The position numbers were made by a program, and so were the translations under genes. 30,106 nt of DNA from CAVQGZ01 sp963712175 (GTDB lineage: Bacteria > Actinomycetota > Actinomycetes > Jiangellales > Jiangellaceae): assembly GCA_963712175.1 (NCBI GenBank), contig CAVQGZ010000006.1, positions 1 through 30,106 on the forward strand. Reading direction: 5' to 3'. Each line of letters opens with the position of its first letter. Positions within the stretch are counted from its first letter, which is position 1. Under the pieces are notes generated by a model. That model was given only the letters and a program-made list of their open reading frames with translations. It had not been told where the DNA came from and did no database searches. Positions 1 to 7,270 of the stretch are shown here, piece after piece.

Positions 1-2
1 AC

Positions 3-406
3 GACGACGGTTCGGTGCTCTCGATCGAGGGAGAAGCCGGAGCTGGCCGAAGAGCGGCTGCGCAGTGCCCGGCCTCTACTTCTGACGACAACGACGTGCT
101 CGGCATCGCCCGCGAGATTCGGCCCAGTGCCGCGGAGCCTCGAGGAGATCACGGCCGTCAATGAGGGAGTACTCCTGCGTCAGGGCCGCCTGACGGTCAC
201 CGTGCTGCCCCGCGGCACCGCGTGGCTGGGACACCGGCACGTTCTCGACCCTGGTCCAGGCGGCCGAGTTCGTCAGGGTCATCGAGGACAGGCAGGGCTA
301 CAAGATCGGCTGCCCCGAGGAGGTGGCGTGGCGCAATGGCTGGATCGGCGACGAGACGATGGAGGCGCTCGCGCAGCCTCTCCTGAAGAGCGGGTACGGC
401 GACTGA
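3..406 (+). pseudogene. rfbA: Glucose-1-phosphate thymidylyltransferase, C-terminal part, frame-broken
   Basis: This is the last ~130 residues of RmlA/RfbA, which makes dTDP-glucose from glucose-1-phosphate and dTTP for dTDP-rhamnose. The reading frame must be shifted several times to recover the family pattern: DDGSVLSIE near 3-29, GLYFYDNDV near 79-105, LEEITAVN near 140-165, VLPRGTAWL near 200-230, then DTGTF...CPEEVAWRNGW...LLKSGYGD ending with TGA at 404-406. Each shift is explained by removing one base (near 30, 78, 90, 138 and 232). The 5' part lies outside the window. It sits just before rfbC, as usual for rhamnose loci. The breaks may be sequencing errors, because all are insertions; a true pseudogene is the alternative. 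Confidence 0.78.
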
Positions 407-459
407 CCTGCCTCGACTGCTCGCGCAGTCGTCGCCGGATCCCGAATAGCTGGGTGCCG

Positions 460-1087
460 GTGCAAGATACGTCCACTCGCGGGTTCCCGGATGCCTTCGA
501 AGATCACCCCGGCTCAGCACGGCGACGACCGCGGCACGTTCCTCGAGTGGTTCAAGGCCGAGGCCTTCGAGACGGCGACCTGGGATCGGCTGTCGCTGCA
601 GCAGGCCAACTGCTCGGTCTCCCGACGCGGCGTGCTGCGCGGCATCCACTACGCCGACGTACCGCCAGGCCAGAGTCGAGTACGTGGACCTGCTTCGCCG
701 GGGCGGTGCTGGACGTGGTCATCGACCTGCGGGTGGGGTCGGCGTCCTTCGGAGCGGTCCACAGCGTCGTGCTGGGACGACGAGAGCCGGCGGGCCGTGT
801 ACATCGCAGAGGGCCTTGGGCACGCGTTCATGGCGCTGAGTGACCAGGCGACAGTGGCCTGTACCTGTGCTCCGAGGGGGTTACTCGCCGACAACTGCGA
901 GCACGGGGTGCACCCGCTGACTGCTGGGCTCGATCTGCCCTGGCCCGGCGATGTTGAGCCGCTCCTGTCGGACAAAGGACGCCGCCGCGCCCTCGCTGGC
1001 CGATGCCGAGGCCGCCGGCGCTCTGCCCACCTATGCTGCCTGCCGGCAGTGGTACGACCGATTCTCATTATGTTGTGTGCGGTATGA
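460..1087 (+). pseudogene. rfbC: dTDP-4-dehydrorhamnose 3,5-epimerase, frame-broken
   Basis: RmlC epimerises dTDP-4-keto-6-deoxyglucose at C3 and C5 in the dTDP-rhamnose pathway. Family signatures are spread over all three forward frames: VPDAFEITPAQHGDDRG (about 488-535), FLEWFKAEAF, QANCSVSRRGVLRGIHYADVPPGQ (600-672), CFAGAVLDVVIDLRVGS (690-742), RRAVYIAEGLGHAFMAL (786-838), EHGVHPL (898-920), SDKDAAAPSLADAEAAG (969-1019) and ACRQWY near the end. Joining them requires about a dozen single-base removals and no additions. A possible GTG start lies at 460. The exact end is uncertain: the frame used here stops at 1087, but the recognisable protein ends near 1060. As written it cannot encode an enzyme. 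Insertion-only damage points to sequence error at a contig end. Confidence 0.78.
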
Positions 1088-1207
1088 CCACGAATCGGGC
1101 TTCGCGCCGTACGGTGGCCCGCAGTCTCGTTCTTCTCGACGGTGTAACACCCCGCACGAGCAAGGTCGCGGGTGTCATGTTCCGAAAATGGATCGCGCAG
1201 GGACAGA

Positions 1208-1221
1208 CCCCCGCCCGGGGG
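1208..1221 (+). promoter_or_regulatory. GC hairpin in the cspA leader
   Basis: Five C (1208-1212) and five G (1217-1221) flank a 4-nt GCCC loop. The hairpin lies just upstream of the Shine-Dalgarno AAGGAAGG at 1230-1237. Cold-shock genes often have structured leaders that modulate translation with temperature. That role here is inference from position only. Confidence 0.35.
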
Positions 1222-1243
1222 ATCGAGCCAAGGAAGGATTCAT

Positions 1244-1444
1244 ATGGCTCAGGGCACCGTCAAGTGGTTCAACTCCGAGAAGGGGTACGGATTCATCGAG
1301 CAGGAGGGTGGCCCCGACCTGTTCGTGCACTACTCCGCGATTCAGGGCTCGGGCTACCGCAGCCTCGAGGACGGCCAGGCCGTCGAGTTCGAGGTCACGC
1401 AGGGCCCCAAGGGCCCGCAGGCCGACCAGGTTCGTCGCGTCTGA
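1244..1444 (+). CDS. cspA: Cold-shock protein, CspA family
   Basis: A 66-residue single cold-shock domain that binds single-stranded RNA and DNA and melts RNA secondary structure. It has the canonical start MAQGTVKWFNSEKGYGFI, RNP1 KGYGFIEQ at residues 13-20 and RNP2 DLFVHYS at 25-31, and full family length. ATG 1244 is chosen over in-frame upstream codons because the AAGGAAGG ribosome site at 1230-1237 sits 6 nt before it and the domain begins there. The gene is monocistronic, ending before a strong hairpin at 1480-1517. The leader back to the rfbC remnant is about 150 nt and contains a small GC hairpin. The family assignment is secure; whether it is induced by cold or constitutive cannot be told. 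Confidence 0.95.
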   Translation: MAQGTVKWFNSEKGYGFIEQEGGPDLFVHYSAIQGSGYRSLEDGQAVEFEVTQGPKGPQADQVRRV

Positions 1445-1479
1445 CGTAGCGATCCGGGTCGCGTCGCGACCCTCTCTTC

Positions 1480-1517
1480 ACGACGAGGCCGTCCGGGCAA
1501 CCGGGCGGCCTCGTCGT
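1480..1517. terminator. Bidirectional hairpin terminator between cspA and the FG-GAP gene
   Basis: ACGACGAGGCC (1480-1490) pairs with GGCCTCGTCGT (1507-1517), and an inner CCGG pairs with CCGG around a short loop. It is followed by CTTCCC rather than a clear T run. It lies between convergent genes, so it can serve both. Confidence 0.75.
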
Positions 1518-1559
1518 CTTCCCACCTCTGGCCTGGCCGGACTCCTCGTGGCCGCGACC

Positions 1560-4511
1560 TCAGCGTCGCGTGCACACCATGCTCTGATCTGCCCGCACAT
1601 CGGTCAGGCGCGTGACGTCTCCGGTGGGCTCGGTGAGAAGCAGGTCGACCGCGTCCACGGAGCCCAGACCCAGCCACGCTGCCAGGTCGGGCCCGGCCGC
1701 GTAGCCGGTCGAGGTGCCCGTGGTCGCGGTCCCCAGCAGGTGCTTCGGCTCACCGAGGTGCCCGGCGCGAAAGGCGTCCACCTGCGTCCCGACGCCGGCC
1801 GCGACGGTGAGCGAGCGCCCGGCCGCTCCCACGTTGCGCCAGACCTGCGTGGGGCGACCCGGCTCCCACTCGACCGCCACGACGTCCAGCGCGGCGTCGC
1901 GGTCGACGTCGGCCGCGGCAGCCGTGACCCAGTACTGGGTCGGCCCCGGCGGCGAGGACGGCTCGAACGCCGGAACGTCGCCCGTCCCCGCGACCTGGTG
2001 GAACACGATGGGCCTGCCGTCGGCGCCGGACGCTGTGGTGAGGATGTCCGGGCGCCCGTCGGCGTCCACATCCACCACCTGCACATGGGGTGACTTGGTG
2101 GGCAGGCCGACGAGTCCGGCCTCGTCGGTGACGTCGGTGAGCCGGATGCCTTCGGCCGTGACGCCCTCGTTCAGGTACAGCCGCACCGGCACCCGACGGC
2201 CGAAGTCGAGCGTGCTGTTGAAGTGCTGCCCGATCACGACGTCCAGCCGGCCGTCACCGTTCACGTCGGCCTGCGCGACGCCGGCCGGGTCGTCCTCGTC
2301 CCCGTAGGTCTGCCACGGCGACAAGGCTCCGGCCTGCTCGGAGAAGGTGGCGTCACCATTGTTGACGAAGAGCCGGTTGGACCCGCCCACCAGCAGGTCG
2401 GGGTCGCCATCTCCGTCAAGGTCGCCGGTTCCCACACCGAGCCCATCCACGTCGCGCCCCAGTCCGGCGCGCTCGGTGACGTCGGTGAACGAGAGCGACC
2501 CGTCGTTGCGCAGCAGGACGCTGGACCCGCCGGAGAACCTGTCCTCGGCGATGAACAGGTCGAGCAGCCCGTCGGCGTCGTAGTCCAGGAGACCCACCGA
2601 GCGGGCGCCTCGAGGTTCGCTCACCATGCTCACCTGCGTGAAGCGGCCGCCGTCGTTGCGCAGCACTCTCGACGGTGCGGCGGCTCGTTCACCGTCGCGC
2701 ACGTTGCGCGCGATGACGAGATCGGGGTCGCCGTCGGCGTCGAGGTCGGCGAAGGCCGCACCGCTGGTGCGTCCGAGCTCGGCCGGGAACGTGGGGTCGA
2801 CGCGAAAGCCCCCGGGCCCGCCCAGCAGGAGGCGGTCGGGCGAGGGCCCGGATGCTCCGCGCTGCTGGTAGTCCTGCTCAGGACGGTCGGCGAACGTGCC
2901 CACGAACAGGTCGGGCCACCCGTCGGCGTTGACGTCGGCCGTGGCGACGGCATGGCCCCGCATCCCGGTGAGCGGGTCGAGCGCACCGACGGCCTGCGTC
3001 ACATCTTCGAAGGCGATCGGGTCGGCGCCGGACGGTCGCGCCGAGTCGGCGCGGGCGGTCACGACCTCGGTGGAGGAGCAGACGATTGGGCCAGTCGAGG
3101 CGAGCGCGGCATCTGAGTCGCGGCTCACGGCGGCGGCCGGATCGGTCGGTGGGAGGTGGACGACAGCCAGGACGACCTCGCCCCAGCGGTCGTCACTGTC
3201 CGGTCCCGCGTTCAGCGTCACGAACAGCCGGCGCCGGTCGTCGTCGAGGACGACGCTGTAGGAGCCGGACGTGTGCAGGTCGAGGGCACTCACGACGAGG
3301 TCGTCCAGGCCGGCGACGGTCGTCTGCTCGCCGGTGGTCGGGTCCACAGCGATCACGGGGGTTCCGAGCTCGGGGACACGACCGTGGGCGCCCGGCACGT
3401 AGTAGAAGCGCGAGCCGTCAGGCTCGGCCGCCATCGACGTCGTGTAGCCGGCGGCAGAGCCAAGGGGCGTGATCGAGCCGTCCGGCTCGAGCACGTAGAA
3501 GTGGTCGGGATTGTGTGTCGCGAAGAAGACGCGTCCGTCGTCGGTCGGTTGCGTGCTCGCGCGCAACGTCCCACCCGGGTTGAGGCGCTGAGGGTGCTCG
3601 ACGAGATCGATGGCGCCAGGTTCGTAGACCAGCAGGCGGTCATCCGGTGCGGCCACATAGGCCTTCTGGTCGGCGCCTGTCATGACGTTGCGGAAGCCGG
3701 AGTGGTCGACGGTGTCCGAGCGGAACACCACGTCCTGCGTCGCGGCGTCCAGGACGACGAACGCGCCGCTGTCGCGACCGACGTCCTCAGCGGGACTCGG
3801 GTCGACGGCTTCGGCGTAGAGCAGGCGACCGTCGGGTGACCCCGCCAGCGACGGCACGCCGTGCTCCTCGACGAGGGTTCCCTGCGGCTGCATCGCGAGG
3901 GTGGCGGTGTCCACCCGGAACAGCACGTCGCCGCGGTAGGAGTCGGTGTACTCGAGGCCCTTGCGGGTGCCCCAGTAGGTGCTCAGAAACGCCTCGCCGC
4001 ACTCGCCGGCCACGATCTGCCCGTGGACCTTGCCGAAGCCCCAGTCCGTGTCCTCGCCGAGCTGGGCCGCAACGTCGCCGACCCGCGTCATCGAGCGCGA
4101 GGTCGGGTCGTAGACGAGAAGGAAGGAGTTGCCGTCCTCCCCCCGGTGGTCACCGATCGCGGTGAGGAGCCGTCCGTCCGGCAGGACCAGGCCCTGGCCC
4201 CAGTGCGACCACGGTTCGCCCTCGTAGTCCGGTCGCGGGTAGCGGACGACGTCGACCTGGAGGTTCTGGGCTGTGGCCTCCTGGGCGACGACGGCGTCCT
4301 CCCGCGGGCCCTCGGGCTGGACCGGCGTTTCGTCGTCGGGGCACCTGGTGGACGCGGGTACGGGTGCGGGTGTCGCGGTCGCTGCGGCGGAGGCAGCTGG
4401 CGCGGCTTGAGGCTCGAGAGGCTCGGTCGGCGACGAGCACGCTGCGAGGAGCGTGGCGGACGCCGCGGCGAGCAGCAGCGTCTGTCGTCCTGCGACGGGC
4501 CACCTGCTCAT
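1560..4511 (-). CDS. Large FG-GAP/VCBS-repeat lipoprotein with ASPIC/UnbV-like C-terminus
   Basis: A 983-residue predicted exported lipoprotein. The signal peptide is followed by lipobox LLAAC (Cys near residue 24), then a Pro/Ala-rich linker. Residues ~60-480 look like a beta-propeller (repeats such as LVVYDPTSRSMTRVGD and FFATHNPDHFYVLEPDG). Residues ~520-880 carry seven FG-GAP repeats with calcium-loop motifs DVNADGWPD, DLDADGDPD, DYDADGLLD, DLDGDGDPD, DVNGDGRLD, DVDADGRPD and a weaker DVDRDAALD. The last ~90 residues resemble the UnbV/ASPIC domain. Such proteins act at the cell surface in adhesion or ligand binding, but the ligand is unknown. ATG 4511 is preferred because the signal peptide starts there; the frame runs open to 4652. 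The gene is divergent from the XRE regulator and stands alone. Confidence 0.85.
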   Translation of the reverse strand: MSRWPVAGRQTLLLAAASATLLAACSSPTEPLEPQAAPAASAAATATPAPVPASTRCPDDETPVQPEGPREDAVVAQEATAQNLQVDVVRYPRPDYEGEPWSHWGQGLVLPDGRLLTAIGDHRGEDGNSFLLVYDPTSRSMTRVGDVAAQLGEDTDWGFGKVHGQIVAGECGEAFLSTYWGTRKGLEYTDSYRGDVLFRVDTATLAMQPQGTLVEEHGVPSLAGSPDGRLLYAEAVDPSPAEDVGRDSGAFVVLDAATQDVVFRSDTVDHSGFRNVMTGADQKAYVAAPDDRLLVYEPGAIDLVEHPQRLNPGGTLRASTQPTDDGRVFFATHNPDHFYVLEPDGSITPLGSAAGYTTSMAAEPDGSRFYYVPGAHGRVPELGTPVIAVDPTTGEQTTVAGLDDLVVSALDLHTSGSYSVVLDDDRRRLFVTLNAGPDSDDRWGEVVLAVVHLPPTDPAAAVSRDSDAALASTGPIVCSSTEVVTARADSARPSGADPIAFEDVTQAVGALDPLTGMRGHAVATADVNADGWPDLFVGTFADRPEQDYQQRGASGPSPDRLLLGGPGGFRVDPTFPAELGRTSGAAFADLDADGDPDLVIARNVRDGERAAAPSRVLRNDGGRFTQVSMVSEPRGARSVGLLDYDADGLLDLFIAEDRFSGGSSVLLRNDGSLSFTDVTERAGLGRDVDGLGVGTGDLDGDGDPDLLVGGSNRLFVNNGDATFSEQAGALSPWQTYGDEDDPAGVAQADVNGDGRLDVVIGQHFNSTLDFGRRVPVRLYLNEGVTAEGIRLTDVTDEAGLVGLPTKSPHVQVVDVDADGRPDILTTASGADGRPIVFHQVAGTGDVPAFEPSSPPGPTQYWVTAAAADVDRDAALDVVAVEWEPGRPTQVWRNVGAAGRSLTVAAGVGTQVDAFRAGHLGEPKHLLGTATTGTSTGYAAGPDLAAWLGLGSVDAVDLLLTEPTGDVTRLTDVRADQSMVCTRR

Positions 4512-4716
4512 GGACCTCACCGTTGGGTCGGGGATGCCGGCTCGCACCCGCTGGGTTCGGCTGTCGGGTTCGTCGTGGAGCCCACGGTAGATGGCGACAC
4601 GCCGACACGCGCTCCGCGACAGGTTCTGACGTGTTCCTGCCGTCCTCAGCAAGCAGCGTGACCTGCATGATCGTCAACCACAGTTGAGAAATCGCGTCAT
4701 TGGGAGCGACCAAGGC

Positions 4717-4745
4717 TTGCGTTTGCTAGCAAGAGCAAGCATACT
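4717..4745 (+). promoter_or_regulatory. Promoter with embedded palindrome for the XRE-hbhA genes
   Basis: TTGCGT (4717-4722), 17 bp, then CATACT (4740-4745) fit -35 and -10 elements. The -10 ends 6 nt before GTG 4752, predicting a leaderless mRNA. A perfect 10-bp palindrome TTGCTAGCAA (4723-4732) sits in the spacer, and GCTTGC (4715-4720) is inverted as GCAAGC (4735-4740). A repressor bound here would block RNA polymerase. Autoregulation by the XRE protein is inference. Confidence 0.55.
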
Positions 4746-4751
4746 TGTGGT

Positions 4752-5210
4752 GTGAGCACATCCCGGGTCGCCTCTCTTGGCGAGTACCTGCGCGACCAGC
4801 GCAAGGTGGCCCAGCTCTCGCTGCGCCAGCTGGCGGAGCAGGCCGGGGTGAGCAACCCGTATCTGTCGCAGGTGGAGCGCGGGCTGCGCAAGCCGTCCGC
4901 CGAGGTGCTGAACAAGATCGCCGCCGCCCTGCAGATCTCGGCCGAGCACGTGTACGTGCGGGCCGGACTGCTCGACGACGACTCGGCACAGCTGCCCCAG
5001 GTCGTGGCCTCCATCCACGCCGACCCGGTGCTCACCTCTCGCCAGCGGCAGACGCTGCTCGACATCTACGACGCCTTCGTCGAGCAGAACCGGGCCCTGA
5101 CCGAGCCGGGCGACGCCGCGAGCGTGCCCGCGAGCGAGACCCCGTCCAGCGCCGACGACGGCGCGCAACCGACCGACGTGCCCGACGGGCACGCAGGCAA
5201 GAAGGAGTAA
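4752..5210 (+). CDS. XRE-family helix-turn-helix regulator (Rv0474-like)
   Basis: A 152-residue DNA-binding regulator. Residues ~10-65 form a classic XRE domain (LGEYLRDQRKVAQLSLRQLA, GVSNPYLSQVERGLRKPS). The remainder is a helical region ending in an acidic, low-complexity tail. The GTG start at 4752 fits both the domain start and the promoter that ends 6 nt before it. It is followed 2 nt later by the HbhA-like gene; the same regulator-hbhA-DUF2516 order occurs as Rv0474-0476 in M. tuberculosis, so it probably controls that gene and itself. The palindromes in its promoter are the likely operator. Its target genes and any signal cannot be read from the sequence. Confidence 0.9.
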   Translation: MSTSRVASLGEYLRDQRKVAQLSLRQLAEQAGVSNPYLSQVERGLRKPSAEVLNKIAAALQISAEHVYVRAGLLDDDSAQLPQVVASIHADPVLTSRQRQTLLDIYDAFVEQNRALTEPGDAASVPASETPSSADDGAQPTDVPDGHAGKKE

Positions 5211-5212
5211 CC

Positions 5213-5824
5213 ATGTCCGTGACCGACACCGTCACCACCCGTATCCCTGCCGAGCTGCCGACCCCCGTGTACGCCGCGGTCGGCGTCGCCGACGCCGCCG
5301 TCCACGAGGTCCGTCACGTGCCGACCCGCGTCGAGAGCGTCATCAAGGACGTCGAGACCAGCACGACCGCGCTGCGCGAGGACCTGACCAAGCGCATCGA
5401 CGCCCTTCGTGAGCAGCTGACCTCGCGGGCGCACGGCGCCCAGGAGAGCGCCACCGAGCTGCCGACCGAGGTTCGCGACAACGTCACCGAGCTGATCTCG
5501 GACGTCGCTGCCCGCGTCGAGACGCTGCCCGCCGACGTGCGCGCCCGCTACCTCGAGCTGGTCGAGGACGCCAAGAAGTTCTACGGCGACTACACGACCC
5601 GCGGCGAGAAGCTGGTCACCGAGATCCGCACCTCCGAGGCGACCGTCGAGGCCGAGAAGCAGGTCAAGGCCGCTGCCAGCAAGACCAAGGCTGCGCAGAC
5701 CACCGCGAAGAAGGCCGCCGCGTCGACGACCAAGGCCCGCAAGTCGGCCGCCACGTCGACCCGCAAGGCCGCCGAGGCCGTCGTCGAGGCCGTCGAAGAG
5801 GCCGCCGAGACCGTCGGCAAGTGA
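5213..5824 (+). CDS. hbhA: Heparin-binding hemagglutinin-like coiled-coil protein
   Basis: A 203-residue protein with the HbhA layout. A short N-terminal part (RIPAELPTPVYAAVGVADAA) is followed by a long helical coiled coil (about residues 25-150), then a Lys/Ala-rich tail (ASKTKAAQTTAKKAAAST...) that in mycobacteria binds heparan sulfate and is methylated. There is no signal peptide or lipobox; mycobacterial HbhA is surface-associated without one. The start ATG 5213 has AAGGAG (about 5200-5205) 7-8 nt upstream. It lies 2 nt after the XRE gene, so it is co-transcribed. In a non-pathogen its role is more likely in cell-envelope or lipid-domain organisation than host adhesion; that is inference. 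Confidence 0.85.
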   Translation: MSVTDTVTTRIPAELPTPVYAAVGVADAAVHEVRHVPTRVESVIKDVETSTTALREDLTKRIDALREQLTSRAHGAQESATELPTEVRDNVTELISDVAARVETLPADVRARYLELVEDAKKFYGDYTTRGEKLVTEIRTSEATVEAEKQVKAAASKTKAAQTTAKKAAASTTKARKSAATSTRKAAEAVVEAVEEAAETVGK

Positions 5825-5831
5825 GCTGGGG

Positions 5832-5863
5832 GCCGGCGCGGGCCCGCTGACCCCCGCGCCGGC
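5832..5863 (+). terminator. Hairpin after hbhA
   Basis: An 11-bp perfect GC-rich stem, GCCGGCGCGGG (5832-5842) with CCCGCGCCGGC (5853-5863), around a 10-nt loop, starts 8 nt after the stop. There is no T run, which is common for actinobacterial terminators. Confidence 0.6.
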
Positions 5864-5940
5864 TACCCCGATGAGCCCTGCCGCCCCTGGTAGGCGCTGA
5901 CCCCTGGCGGGGGCGGTAGGCACATCTTGGTCGGTGGAAG

Positions 5941-5969
5941 GGCCCCTGGGAAGACTCCCGGGGGCCTTT
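5941..5969 (+). terminator. Second terminator hairpin downstream of hbhA
   Basis: GGCCCCTGGGA (5941-5951) pairs with TCCCGGGGGCC (5956-5966) around a 4-nt loop and is followed by TTTC. It separates hbhA from the promoter of the DUF2516 gene. Confidence 0.7.
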
Positions 5970-5984
5970 CGCCGCTTTCGCACG

Positions 5985-5990
5985 TAGGCT
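5985..5990 (+). promoter_or_regulatory. -10 element of the DUF2516 gene (leaderless)
   Basis: TAGGCT ends 7 nt before ATG 5998. No convincing -35 is visible. The spacing predicts transcription starting at the A of the start codon. Confidence 0.5.
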
Positions 5991-5997
5991 TGACGGC

Positions 5998-6324
5998 ATG
6001 CTCGAGCTGTTCGGAACCGTGCAGAGCCTCGTCTCGTGGGGCCTGCTGCTGGCCGGGCTCGGCATCAAGGGGTTCGCGTTCTTCGATGCCCTGCGCACCG
6101 ATGCGCAGGCCTACCCCTACGCCGGCAAGCGCACCAAGGGGCTGTGGCTGGCCATCACCGGTGTGGCGCTGGCGGTGAACATCGTCGTGCTCAACCCGCT
6201 GTCCTTCCTCAACATCATCGGCGTCGTGGGAGCGATGGTGTACCTCGTCGACGTGCGACCCGCCGTCCGGCAGTACCGGGCCGGAGGGTCCCAGCAGAAC
6301 ATGGGCCCGTATGGCCCGTGGTAG
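5998..6324 (+). CDS. DUF2516 small membrane protein (Rv0476-like)
   Basis: A 108-residue protein with three hydrophobic segments (about residues 9-29, 52-65 and 68-86), interrupted by a polar loop with DALRTDAQAYPYAGKRTKG. It ends in a short polar tail. Sequence and position after an HbhA-like gene match the DUF2516 family, whose function is not established. The start ATG 5998 is directly preceded by a -10 element and no ribosome site. AlaX follows after 15 nt, so the two are probably co-transcribed. Confidence 0.85.
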   Translation: MLELFGTVQSLVSWGLLLAGLGIKGFAFFDALRTDAQAYPYAGKRTKGLWLAITGVALAVNIVVLNPLSFLNIIGVVGAMVYLVDVRPAVRQYRAGGSQQNMGPYGPW

Positions 6325-6339
6325 TCCAGAGGTAGCCCC

Positions 6340-7080
6340 GTGGTAGCCGCCCACGACCGCCAGGGTCGCACCCATCGCCTGGAGCTCGACGACCAGTCGC
6401 TGCGCGAGTGGGACGCCGTCGTCCTCGACGTCAACGACGACGGACTCGTCCTCGACCGCTCGGCGTTCTACCCCGGTGGTGGGGGCCAGCCTCCCGACTC
6501 CGGTGTGCTGCTCTGGGGTGGAGTCGTCACCCGAGTTGCCGGCGCCCGCAAGGACGACGACGTCCGGCTGATCCCCGTCGAGGGTGACCCCGTCCCGCCG
6601 GTCGGCACCGCCGTGCGGGGTGCGCTGGACGACGAGCGGCGGTCGTGGCTGATGCGCACGCACTCGGCCCTGCACCTGCTGGGTGGCGTGGTCTTTCGGG
6701 ATCTGGGCGCGTTGGTGACCGGCGGGAACATGGAGCCGGGCGTGGCGCGGATGGACTTCAACCTGACCGAGGTTCCGCCCGGGCTGAAGGAGACGCTGAC
6801 CCAGGCGTGCAACCTGGAGGTGGCCGCTGACCGGGCGATCCAGGTGTCGGTGCTGCCTCGCGACGAGGCGTACGCGATCCCGACACTGCTGCGTACGGCC
6901 ACCGACCTGCTGCCGCAGGACCTCGAGGTGGTGCGGCTGGTCGACATCGTCGGCCTCGACCTGCAGGCGGACGCGGGGACCCACGTGGCGTCCACGAAGC
7001 AGATCGGGCGCATCGAGGTCGTCAAGATCGAGAACAAGGGACGCGGCTTCCGCCGCGTCCGGCTACGCGTGCACGACTGA
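6340..7080 (+). CDS. AlaX-type alanyl-tRNA editing protein
   Basis: A 246-residue free-standing relative of the AlaRS editing domain; such proteins hydrolyse mischarged Ser- or Gly-tRNA-Ala. It has the N-terminal signature DRSAFYPGGGGQPPDSG (residues ~45-61), the zinc motif HSALH (HxxxH, ~106-110), and the second zinc motif as QADAGTHVASTKQIG (~210-224). The Cys common in this second site (CGGTH) is replaced by Asp-Ala. The start is GTG 6340 with AGAGG upstream; a start a few codons downstream, nearer THRLEL, is possible. It follows the DUF2516 gene closely. Confidence 0.87.
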   Translation: MVAAHDRQGRTHRLELDDQSLREWDAVVLDVNDDGLVLDRSAFYPGGGGQPPDSGVLLWGGVVTRVAGARKDDDVRLIPVEGDPVPPVGTAVRGALDDERRSWLMRTHSALHLLGGVVFRDLGALVTGGNMEPGVARMDFNLTEVPPGLKETLTQACNLEVAADRAIQVSVLPRDEAYAIPTLLRTATDLLPQDLEVVRLVDIVGLDLQADAGTHVASTKQIGRIEVVKIENKGRGFRRVRLRVHD

Positions 7081-7170
7081 CCGTGGTCTCGTGCCGGCGA
7101 GTCGCCCGGCCTCAGGTTCACCGCCTGGACGCCACCGCTGCGCTGGCGCTGCCCGTCATCTAGGCCCCTG

Positions 7171-7253
7171 GCCAGGCGTCTACCCCCTTTGCCAGGCGGA
7201 TCCGCTGTGTAAGGGGGGCCGATGCCTACCAAACGTGGTCATTCCGGCGGGGG
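7171..7253. repeat. Intergenic repeat, copy A
   Basis: This 83-bp element aligns without gaps to 20214-20296 at about 65 of 83 positions. The last 29 bp are identical, beginning CCTACCAAACGTGG and ending CCGGCGGGGG. The variable half contains an inverted repeat (CCCCCTT...AAGGGGG, with palindrome GCGGATCCGC inside). It lies between the convergent alaX and L,D-transpeptidase genes, 17 bp from the end of the minus-strand gene. Confidence 0.8.
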
Positions 7254-7270
7254 CTCGTCGGCGGTGGGCG

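Noticed and set aside
2223..3116. Long open frame opposite the FG-GAP gene
   Set aside because: Shadow of high-GC coding on the other strand: no motifs, no ribosome site, and it lies wholly within a recognised gene.
5871..5935. Third copy of the 83-bp repeat, inverted, after hbhA
   Set aside because: Only short pieces (GCCTACC, CGCCAGGGG) are shared, without an ungapped alignment; not enough to call it a copy.
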